Assembly (NCBI GenBank): GCA_044342535.1
Contig: JBIIPQ010000173.1
Span: 1 to 8,964 of the forward strand
Origin: UBA4615 sp044342535
GTDB taxonomy: Bacteria > Pseudomonadota > Gammaproteobacteria > Burkholderiales > Burkholderiaceae_E
Direction: 5' to 3'
Length of the DNA stretch: 8,964 nt
In this document: positions 1-6,120 of the stretch, one piece after another
How the letters are laid out: each line of letters starts with the position of its first letter
Position numbering within the stretch: position 1 is the first letter of the stretch
Program-made: the position numbers and the translations under genes
Notes under the pieces: generated by a model
Told to the model about the DNA's origin: nothing
Database searches by the model: none
What the model saw: only the letters and a program-made list of their open reading frames with translations

Positions 1-82
1 CTCCGACTGACCCGAAACGGCACCGATCGTGACCGACCACCCTACAATCCAGCCCTACGCAGGGCCGGACCGGACAAGCCGG
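1..82. other. Non-coding segment with nested inverted repeats, downstream of the unknown gene
   Basis: No credible gene is seen here. The stretch carries an 11-bp perfect inverted repeat, GATCGTGACCG at 25-35 against CGGTCACGATC at 80-90. Two shorter stems lie between or across its arms: GCCCT-ACGC-AGGGC at 52-65 and GACCGG-acaag-CCGGTC at 68-84. The right arm overlaps the stop codon of the leftward-reading unknown gene. An open frame from a GTG at 29 runs rightward, but it is antisense to that gene and I treat it as a shadow. No copy of the mnmE-end sequence is present, so I cannot place the far island boundary here. Confidence 0.5.
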
Positions 83-90
83 TCACGATC
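25..90. repeat. 11-bp inverted repeat enclosing smaller hairpins
   Basis: The arms GATCGTGACCG (25-35) and CGGTCACGATC (80-90) are exact reverse complements separated by 44 bases. Inside is a 5-bp stem with a 4-base loop (52-65). A 6-bp stem (68-84) would compete with the outer pairing. Seen from the minus strand this sits at the end of the unknown gene, so it could act as a bidirectional transcript end. No run of T follows on either strand, which argues against a classical intrinsic terminator. It could equally be a protein-binding site or a recombination site. Confidence 0.45.
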
Positions 91-955
91 CCCGGATTCG
101 CCGGTCATCTTCGCCGGAATACGCACCCGAGGCCTCAAGCATCTGCCGCAGGCTCAGGTCGATCTCGTCGTACTTCAGCGAGCACGAGTTCGGGTGCGTG
201 ATTCGGATGTTCACCGTCTTGGGCGGCTTGCCCTCGGCCACGAACACCGTGGCGGCCAGCTCCACCTGGGTGATGTTGTACAGGTGCAGTGGCACCGACT
301 GCCCCACCTGCGCCAGCAGCTCGTGCACCGCCTGCCGGTTGCTGTTGCCGTCGGCTTCCACCGTGATCTTGTCGCCCGCCCGCACGCGCGACGACAGCCG
401 CAGCTTCTTCACCACCACCGTGCCCACGCCGCTGCCCACCGGGTGCGTGAACTCGAAGCCGGGCTGCGCCAGCGGCGCCAGGTCGTACACCCGTTCGTCC
501 TTCGGGTCGGGCGGCAGGTCGTCCAGCTTCAGGATGGCCTGGGCGAACATGCCTTGCAGCGCGGTGATGGCACTGCGCCCGCCGCGGAAGTTCAGGTCCA
601 GCGTGCCGTCTGCCTGGCTGTAGACGAACACGATCTCGAAGGCAGGGTTGTGTGGGCGCGGGTTGAATTCACCGTCCACCCATTCGATGCTGCGTTCGGC
701 GTGGTCTTCCGGGAAGGCGAAGAAGTAGTCGCGCGTGCCGCGCCGGTAGGCTTCCACTACGCAGTTCCGGCCCCGCCCGTCGGCCTGGCGGAAGTAATGC
801 TTGATTAGCTCGGCCAACCGCGCCACGCTGGCCTTGTCCACCGCCGCCGGCACGCGCGGCAGGTTCTTGCGCTTGCGCCAATGCGTCAACGCGTCGGCAT
901 GGTGAAAGCGGGTGGCGCCCTTCCAGCACTCGGGGTGATCCAGAAAGGCCACCAT
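83..955 (-). CDS. Unknown protein, C-terminal part of a frameshifted gene
   Basis: This is the larger piece (290 codons from an internal ATG) of a gene whose true start is at 1287. Its sequence continues the upstream piece sensibly once one base is restored near 996. The codons just upstream of ATG 955 already read as normal protein in this frame (LDRLAALDDHHARA), and no good Shine-Dalgarno precedes ATG 955, so independent translation from there is unlikely. I recognise no family. Visible features are an aromatic/basic stretch (RFHHADALTHWRKRKNL), a central FEIVFVYSQADGTLDLNFRGG segment, a beta-rich second half, and a conserved-looking ITHPNSCSLKYDE near the end. There is no signal peptide, membrane segment, Walker motif or obvious nuclease triad. 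It is likely a soluble protein. Its divergent position beside the methyltransferase gene suggests a role with that system, but this is inference. Confidence 0.72.
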   Translation of the reverse strand: MVAFLDHPECWKGATRFHHADALTHWRKRKNLPRVPAAVDKASVARLAELIKHYFRQADGRGRNCVVEAYRRGTRDYFFAFPEDHAERSIEWVDGEFNPRPHNPAFEIVFVYSQADGTLDLNFRGGRSAITALQGMFAQAILKLDDLPPDPKDERVYDLAPLAQPGFEFTHPVGSGVGTVVVKKLRLSSRVRAGDKITVEADGNSNRQAVHELLAQVGQSVPLHLYNITQVELAATVFVAEGKPPKTVNIRITHPNSCSLKYDEIDLSLRQMLEASGAYSGEDDRRIRGS

Positions 956-1287
956 CGCCCGCGCGTGGTGGTCGTCCAGCGCGGCCAGCCTGTCGAGAAG
1001 GCCTGCAGCGCCTCGGGCTGGTCTTCAAGCTGCCAGCGCGCCTCGTCCACGATGGCCAGCCAACCCTTGCGGTCACACAGGGCCACGATGTCGCGGAAGT
1101 CGGCCTCGGCCGCACTGCGCTGTGCGTCGGTCAAGGCGCCCCAGGCCTCGAACAGCGCCTCGGGCTTGCCTTCCGGCATGGCGCTGAAGTCCAGTTCGGC
1201 CATCAGGCCACGGGCGTTGAAGTAGCGGGCCAGCAGCGCGTTGGGCATCTGGCGGAAGAAGTCTTTGCTGGAATACTGACGGCCCAT
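886..1287 (-). CDS. Unknown protein, N-terminal part of a frameshifted gene
   Basis: The true start of the unknown gene is here: ATG at 1287-1285, preceded on the minus strand by AGGGGG four bases away, a good ribosome binding site. About the first 97 residues (MGRQYSSKDFFRQMPNALLA through EDQPEALQAF) look genuine, helical and soluble. After that the frame shifts and the remaining roughly 36 residues (STGWPRWTTTTRGRWW...) are low-complexity, out-of-frame sequence ending at 886. With one added base the gene from 1287 to 83 would encode about 401 residues. I do not recognise the family. The gene is transcribed divergently from the methyltransferase, with about 100 bp between starts. Either the gene is truly broken or the base is a sequencing error. 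The intact character of both halves argues for a recent event or an error. Confidence 0.7.
   Translation of the reverse strand: MGRQYSSKDFFRQMPNALLARYFNARGLMAELDFSAMPEGKPEALFEAWGALTDAQRSAAEADFRDIVALCDRKGWLAIVDEARWQLEDQPEALQAFSTGWPRWTTTTRGRWWPFWITPSAGRAPPAFTMPTR
991..1003 (-). other. Apparent one-base deletion splitting the unknown gene
   Basis: The coding strand reads ...CTGCAGGCCTTCTCGACAGG.... Up to GCC TTC the first frame gives sensible protein (ALQAF); from CTC GAC AGG the second frame does (LDRLAALDDHHARA). Restoring one C, giving TTC CTC GAC, joins them without loss. The offset between the start codon at 1287 and the downstream frame is 332 bases (two mod three), consistent with a single missing base. 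No X-XXY-YYZ slippery heptamer is present, so programmed -1 frameshifting is not supported. Confidence 0.75.
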
Positions 1288-1388
1288 TCGTCCCCCTGAA
1301 GCGGCGCACTATTCGGCTCGCTGCCTTGCAAGTGTGCATCGGCAGCCGGGCACTTACAGTCGTGCCACAAGACCGACTTGGAGCCCAT
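1288..1388. promoter_or_regulatory. Divergent control region between unknown gene and methyltransferase operon
   Basis: Two genes start away from each other across about 100 bases, so promoters for both should lie here. I find no convincing -35/-10 pair on either strand; a TTGCAA at 1326-1331 is the nearest -35-like element. Small inverted repeats are visible: GGCAC-N8-GTGCC (1349-1366) and AAGTG...CACTT (1330-1334 with 1351-1355). They are possible operator half-sites for a control protein or for autoregulation. Restriction systems commonly need timed expression, which makes a shared regulatory region plausible, but no regulator gene is identified. Confidence 0.4.
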
Positions 1389-1391
1389 GTG
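1380..1391 (+). promoter_or_regulatory. Ribosome binding site that decides the methyltransferase start
   Basis: GGAG at 1380-1383 lies five bases before a GTG at 1389. The frame stays open upstream to a TTG at 1326, but those 21 codons (beginning LQVCIGSRAL) have no ribosome binding site and fall in the intergenic control region. GTG 1389 gives a start MSRLTDLIAQAKAKDPQLGA, typical of an N-terminal helix. Confidence 0.65.
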
Positions 1392-3497
1392 TCCCGACTG
1401 ACTGATTTGATCGCCCAGGCCAAGGCCAAAGACCCCCAACTCGGCGCCGACCTGGACCAGGAGTTCAAGCAACTGTCATCGCGCCTGCCCTTCGGTCTGA
1501 ACTTCGAGCGCCACCGGCCCGAGGCGGTGGAACTGCCGCAGCGGCCGGTGCGCAAGGGCGACAAGGTGCGCGTGCTGCCGCCGCGCGGCTCCACCAAGAA
1601 GGGCGACCCGCGCCTGTGGCAGGTCAAGGCCATACACCGGGCGGCGGCGGGCAAGGTGGCCGACCTGGAATTGCTGAACGCGGCGATTGCTGAGTCACAG
1701 ACCGTGGCGCTGGACGACCTGGTGGTGGTGGCCGAGTTTCGCGACACCATCTACCCGGGCCTCGTCAGCACCGGCAGGGTGCAGCGCGGGGGCGACAAAC
1801 CCCACCACACCGTCATCAATGGCGAGAACTACCACGTCCTGAAGGCGCTGAGCTATACACATCGGGGCAAGGTGGATGCGATCTACATCGACCCGCCATA
1901 CAACTCCGGCGCGAGGGACTGGAAATACAACAACGATTATGTGGAGGACGACGATCTTTACCGGCACAGCAAGTGGCTGGCGATGATGGAGCGACGCTTG
2001 CTCACCGCTCGCACGTTACTGAATCCTGCCGACTCGGTGCTGATCGTCACCATTGACGAGAAAGAGTACCTTCGCCTTGGATTACTGCTTGAACAGCTTT
2101 TTCAGGACTCCAAGATTCAGATGGTCTCTTCTGTGATCAATAGAAAAGGAATCGTTCGAGCGAACGAGTTTCGGAGGACTAACGAGTTAATTTTTTTTGT
2201 CATGTTTGGCGCCGCGCAACTTGACCCAAACCGCACCGAAACCGGGGCACCGGTTCGGTGGGCGAGCTTGCGGCGAACCGACATCGAATCCCGACGAGGA
2301 ACAGCGAAGGGCGGACAGTCACAGTTCTTTCCAATCTTTGTGAACCGGACAACCCAGAAGATTGAGGCGATAGGTGAGCCAATCGGCCCTAACGTTGATC
2401 GGGCCACGATTGCTCATATGCCCGGCTGCGTCACCATTTGGCCAGTTCGACCGGATGGAACGGAGATGAACTGGGGCCTAACGCCCAAGTCGGTTGAAAC
2501 TAGGCTGGCAAAGGGATTCGTCCGTGCTAGCGCTGGCAGAGGGAACAAGGAGCCTAGCCTATACTATTTGACAAGCGGGCAGATTGCAGAGATCGGTGAA
2601 GGCAGTCTGAAAGTAGTGGGGTACGAGCCTAGCGGTGCGGCGATTGTCGAGTTTGAAACCGGCAAGTCCTCTATGCCTACTACACAGTGGGACAGCGAGT
2701 CACACAGCGCACAAGAACACGGGAAGTCGATCATTAAGGCTCTAATCCCAGGCCATGACTTCGATTTTCCAAAGTCGCTGTATGCGGTTGAGGATGCATT
2801 GCGTCTCTTCATTCTCAAGAAGAAGCGGGCAACTGTTCTGGACTTCTTTTCAGGTTCGGGTACAACCGCGCACGCCGTGATGCGCCTCAATAGGCAAGAC
2901 GGCGGCACACGGCAATGCATTTGTGTCACGAATAACGAAGTTTCTGCGGATGAGCATGCTTCGCTGCGTAGCAAGTCGCTGCGTCCTGGAGATGCGGAAT
3001 GGGAGCGCTGGGGCATTTGCGATCACATTACAAAGCCTCGCATAGAGGCCGCTATTACGGGTAGGACGCCACGCGGCGAACCGATAAAGGGAGACTACAG
3101 ATTCACCGACGAATTCCCCATGTCCGACGGCTTCGAGGAAAACGCCGAATTCTTCACTCTGACCTACGAAACCCCGGTCTCCATCAACCACAACCGCGCC
3201 TTCGAGCGCATCGCACCGCTGCTGTGGTTACGCGCCGGCAGCCGCGGCCCGCGCATCGACAGGCTGCCAGCCCAGGGCTGGGCCGTGGTCGATGGCTATG
3301 GCCTCCTGGTGGAGCCCGACGCCGCCACCCCTTTCATCAAAGCAGTGCATCAGACCGCTGGCCTGCGTATCGCCTACATCGTCACCGACGACGACCGCCG
3401 CTTCCAGGCGCTGGCCCGGCGCCTGCCCCATGGGGTGGAGCCGGTGCGGCTGTACGAGTCGTACCTGACAAACTTCAGCTTCACGAACGGGGACTGA
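1389..3497 (+). CDS. Type III-like (beta-class) site-specific DNA adenine methyltransferase
   Basis: This 702-residue protein should transfer a methyl group from AdoMet to adenine N6 at a specific DNA site and, in type III systems, also supplies site recognition for the partner nuclease. Motif order is that of a beta-class enzyme. The catalytic DPPY is at residues 168-171 (in AIYIDPPYNSG), followed by a helix resembling type III Mod proteins (HSKWLAMMERRLLTARTLL, from residue 193). A long variable recognition region (about 240-455) comes next, and the AdoMet-binding motif DFFSGSGTT lies at 485-493. A further C-terminal domain of about 170 residues follows. The length fits Mod proteins. It is three bases upstream of the helicase gene, so the two are almost surely co-transcribed. 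The middle of the gene (about 1900-3110) has clearly lower GC than both ends and includes a T8 run at 2191-2198, suggesting recombination. Orphan-methylase function is less likely given the partner. The target site cannot be read from sequence. Confidence 0.9.
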   Translation: MSRLTDLIAQAKAKDPQLGADLDQEFKQLSSRLPFGLNFERHRPEAVELPQRPVRKGDKVRVLPPRGSTKKGDPRLWQVKAIHRAAAGKVADLELLNAAIAESQTVALDDLVVVAEFRDTIYPGLVSTGRVQRGGDKPHHTVINGENYHVLKALSYTHRGKVDAIYIDPPYNSGARDWKYNNDYVEDDDLYRHSKWLAMMERRLLTARTLLNPADSVLIVTIDEKEYLRLGLLLEQLFQDSKIQMVSSVINRKGIVRANEFRRTNELIFFVMFGAAQLDPNRTETGAPVRWASLRRTDIESRRGTAKGGQSQFFPIFVNRTTQKIEAIGEPIGPNVDRATIAHMPGCVTIWPVRPDGTEMNWGLTPKSVETRLAKGFVRASAGRGNKEPSLYYLTSGQIAEIGEGSLKVVGYEPSGAAIVEFETGKSSMPTTQWDSESHSAQEHGKSIIKALIPGHDFDFPKSLYAVEDALRLFILKKKRATVLDFFSGSGTTAHAVMRLNRQDGGTRQCICVTNNEVSADEHASLRSKSLRPGDAEWERWGICDHITKPRIEAAITGRTPRGEPIKGDYRFTDEFPMSDGFEENAEFFTLTYETPVSINHNRAFERIAPLLWLRAGSRGPRIDRLPAQGWAVVDGYGLLVEPDAATPFIKAVHQTAGLRIAYIVTDDDRRFQALARRLPHGVEPVRLYESYLTNFSFTNGD

Positions 3498-3503
3498 ACC
3501 ATG
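3489..3503 (+). promoter_or_regulatory. Ribosome binding site of the helicase gene, inside the end of the methyltransferase gene
   Basis: GGGGA at 3489-3493 precedes ATG 3501 by seven bases and overlaps the last codons of the methyltransferase, whose TGA is at 3495-3497. The three-base gap implies translational coupling, which would keep methyltransferase and helicase-nuclease production in proportion. Confidence 0.6.
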
Positions 3504-6095
3504 AAGTTCACGCTGAAGGACTACCAGGCCGACGCGGTGCGCGACGCCCTTGCCAACTTGAAGAAGGCCCGCAAGCGCTGGCGCGACGACGGGGACCGCC
3601 ACGCCTTCTCGCTGACCGCCGTGACCGGCGCCGGCAAGACGGTGATGGCCGCAGCCGCCTTTGAGGCGCTGTTCCATGGTGACGACGACTACAGCTTCGA
3701 CGCCGACCCGGGCGCGGTGGTGATCTGGTTCAGCGACGACCCTTCGCTGAACGAGCAGACCCGCTTCCGCCTGATGGAGGCCAGCGACCGCATCCGCCAC
3801 ACCGACCTGGTGGTGGTGGAGAACACCTTCAACCAGGCCAAGCTGCAGGCCGGCAAGATTTACTTCCTCAACACCCAGAAGCTGGGCAAGAACAGCCTAC
3901 TGGTGCGTGGGCACGACCCCGAGGAACTGGACGCCATGGCCGGCACCCTGCTGCCGGAAACCCGGCCCGACCTGCGCTCCCACACCATGTGGGACACCAT
4001 CCGCAACACCATCGAAGACCTTGGCCTGACCCTATACCTGGTGCTGGACGAAGCCCACCGCGGCATGGGCAAGCCCAGCGCGGCCAGCCTCAGCGCCAAG
4101 AGCACCATCGTGCAACGGCTGATCAATGGCGCCCACGGCGTGCCCGGCATCCCGGTGGTGTGGGGCATTTCCGCCACGGTGGAACGCTTCAACAAGGCGA
4201 TGGATGGCGCGCTGAAGCGCGACCGGCTGGCGGACGTGGTGGTGGACGCGGCCAAGGTGCAGGAGTCGGGCCTGATCAAGGACACCATCCTGCTGGACAT
4301 GCCCGACGAGGTGGGCGATTTCGACACGGTGCTGGTGCGCCGCGGCACCGACAAGCTGAAGGCCAGCACGGAAGCCTGGGCCGAGTACGCCCGCCAGCAA
4401 GAGGAACCCCGGGCGGTGCTGCCCTTGATGGTCTTGCAGGTGCCTAACACCCCCGACCCGAACGACATCGGCCGCGCGCTGGACACCATCTGCCTGCAGT
4501 GGCCCGAGATGCCCGCCGGCAGCGTGGCGCATGTGCTGGGCGACCACAGCACGCAGCAGTTCGGCAACCGCCAGGTGCCTTACATCGCGCCCGAAAGGGT
4601 GCAGGACGCCACCTGGGTGCGCGTGCTGGTGGCCAAGGACGCCATCAGCACCGGCTGGGACTGCCCGCGTGCGGAAGTGATGGTGTCGTTCCGCCCGGCC
4701 AGCGACCGCACGCACATCACGCAACTGCTGGGCCGCATGGTGCGCTCGCCGCTGGCGCGGCGCATCCCGGGCAACAACCGCTTGAACTCGGTGGATTGCC
4801 TGCTGCCCAAGTTCAACCGCGACACGGTGGGCGAAGTGGTCGAGGCGCTGATGAAGGGCGACGACAGCGCGCCGCCGCCACCCGGGCGCGTGCTGGTCAA
4901 CCCGGTGGAGATGCTGCCCAACCCGGCAGCATGCGCCGAGGTGTGGGCCTTGTTCGAGCGCCTGCCTTCGCAGACCCGCCCGCAACGGGGGGCCAAGCCC
5001 GCGCGGCGCCTGACGGCCCTGGCGCACGAGCTGGCCTCGGACGACATCCTGCCCGGCGCCGGCAAGCTGGCCCACGCCGCGCTGCACGCGGTGCTGGACG
5101 GCCTGCGGGAAAGCGAGAAGGACAAGATCGCGGCCAAGCGCCAGGGCGTGCTCACGGTGGACGGCAAGACCGTGGTGGCCGACCTGCGCGGGCGTACCAA
5201 GCGCTTTGACGACTTTTGGGAAGACGCCGACATGGCGGTGATCGACGATGCCTACCGGCGCGCCGCGCGGGTCTTCAGCCCGGACGTGTCGCGCACCTAC
5301 GTGGACGCCCTGGCCTACCGCACGGCCGACCCGGAAGATGCCGACGAATTCGAGGAAGCGCTGGTTGAAGCCCGGGTTCAGGTGGCCGCCCTGGGCCTGT
5401 TAACCGAGGTGCAACCCATCTTCGACGCCGCTGCCGACCAGCTGGCTAAGGAATGGCTGACCACCCACGGCGCGGCCATCAAGCGGCTGTCGCATGACCG
5501 GCAGGAGTCCTACCGTCAGGTGCGCGAGATGAGCACCGAACCGCAGGACGTGGACCTGGTGAAGCCCGCGGGCCGCTACGAGCTGACCCGAGTGCGCTTG
5601 AACGATGTGGAAACCGCGCTGCCCACCTACCCGCAGCACCTGCTGTGCGATGCACAAGGCCACTACCCGGCCGAACTGAACGGCTGGGAAGTGAAGGTGC
5701 TGGAGGCCGAGATGAACCGCCAGGGGTTCCGCTTCTGGTATCGCAATCCGCAGCAGCCCGGCCAATCGTCGCTGGGCGTGGCATACCTGTCGGGCGAACA
5801 GTACGGAATCGTGCGGCCCGATTTCATCTTCATCGCCACGGCCGAAGACGGAACCTGGGTAGCTGACCTGGTGGACCCGCACAGCCTGCACCTGGCCGAC
5901 GCGCTGCCCAAGCTGCGCGGCTTGGCGCTGTACGCGGCCACGCACACCGGGGCGTTTCGGCGCATGGAGTCGGTAGCCGAAGCCCTCGGCCGGCTGCGCG
6001 TGCTGGACTTGAAGAAAACCGCGGTGCGGGATGCCATCGCGCAGGCCGAAGACGCCGCCAGCCTGTTCAAGGGGCCGTTGGCCTCGGACTACTGA
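3501..6095 (+). CDS. Type III restriction Res-like DEAH helicase with C-terminal PD-(D/E)XK-like region
   Basis: The 864-residue protein is an SF2 translocase and probable restriction subunit. Seen in order: a Q-like motif (LKDYQADAV, residues 5-13); Walker A TGAGKT (42-47) in TAVTGAGKTVMAAAAFEAL; DEAH (183-186); SAT (224-226); motif V AISTGWDCPRA (381-391); motif VI QLLGRMVRSP (408-417). A proline-rich stretch (457-461) follows the helicase core. The last 140 residues contain WYRNP, then RPDF (772-775) and ADLVDPH (788-794), laid out like the nuclease domain of type III Res subunits. However, the usual (D/E)xK appears as D789-L-V, so the catalytic lysine is missing or displaced. It is co-transcribed with the methyltransferase and would need it to find DNA sites. 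Length is somewhat short of classical Res proteins (about 900-1000). The helicase assignment is firm; active cleavage is uncertain. Confidence 0.88.
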   Translation: MKFTLKDYQADAVRDALANLKKARKRWRDDGDRHAFSLTAVTGAGKTVMAAAAFEALFHGDDDYSFDADPGAVVIWFSDDPSLNEQTRFRLMEASDRIRHTDLVVVENTFNQAKLQAGKIYFLNTQKLGKNSLLVRGHDPEELDAMAGTLLPETRPDLRSHTMWDTIRNTIEDLGLTLYLVLDEAHRGMGKPSAASLSAKSTIVQRLINGAHGVPGIPVVWGISATVERFNKAMDGALKRDRLADVVVDAAKVQESGLIKDTILLDMPDEVGDFDTVLVRRGTDKLKASTEAWAEYARQQEEPRAVLPLMVLQVPNTPDPNDIGRALDTICLQWPEMPAGSVAHVLGDHSTQQFGNRQVPYIAPERVQDATWVRVLVAKDAISTGWDCPRAEVMVSFRPASDRTHITQLLGRMVRSPLARRIPGNNRLNSVDCLLPKFNRDTVGEVVEALMKGDDSAPPPPGRVLVNPVEMLPNPAACAEVWALFERLPSQTRPQRGAKPARRLTALAHELASDDILPGAGKLAHAALHAVLDGLRESEKDKIAAKRQGVLTVDGKTVVADLRGRTKRFDDFWEDADMAVIDDAYRRAARVFSPDVSRTYVDALAYRTADPEDADEFEEALVEARVQVAALGLLTEVQPIFDAAADQLAKEWLTTHGAAIKRLSHDRQESYRQVREMSTEPQDVDLVKPAGRYELTRVRLNDVETALPTYPQHLLCDAQGHYPAELNGWEVKVLEAEMNRQGFRFWYRNPQQPGQSSLGVAYLSGEQYGIVRPDFIFIATAEDGTWVADLVDPHSLHLADALPKLRGLALYAATHTGAFRRMESVAEALGRLRVLDLKKTAVRDAIAQAEDAASLFKGPLASDY

Positions 6096-6120
6096 CCCCG
6101 GGGCGGGGCGTGCGCCGGTT
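6096..6120. other. 25-bp convergent junction between helicase and integrase genes
   Basis: The helicase stop (6093-6095) and the integrase stop (6121-6123) face each other across 25 GC-rich bases that include CCCCGGGG. There is no stem followed by T residues, so no intrinsic terminator is evident. Transcripts may overlap at their 3' ends. Confidence 0.5.

Noticed and set aside
29..808. Long open frame on the plus strand antisense to the unknown gene
   Set aside because: It starts at a GTG without a ribosome binding site, has histidine/arginine/valine-rich low-complexity content, and lies opposite a frame with normal protein character. It is a high-GC shadow.
991..1003. Programmed ribosomal frameshift in the unknown gene
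   Set aside because: No slippery heptamer is visible; a simple one-base deletion or sequencing error explains the break.
1335..1342. TGCATCGG shared between the divergent control region and the mnmE 3' end, considered as a second attachment core
   Set aside because: Only eight bases match without meaningful extension, and a core between the two divergent genes would split the cassette. Chance match is more likely.
1326..1388. Upstream TTG start for the methyltransferase
   Set aside because: No ribosome binding site precedes TTG 1326, while GTG 1389 has GGAG at five bases. The extra codons occupy the control region.
4032..5087. 351-codon minus-strand frame opposite the helicase gene
   Set aside because: It has a histidine/glutamine/valine-rich shadow composition and no start signal; the helicase motifs are on the plus strand.
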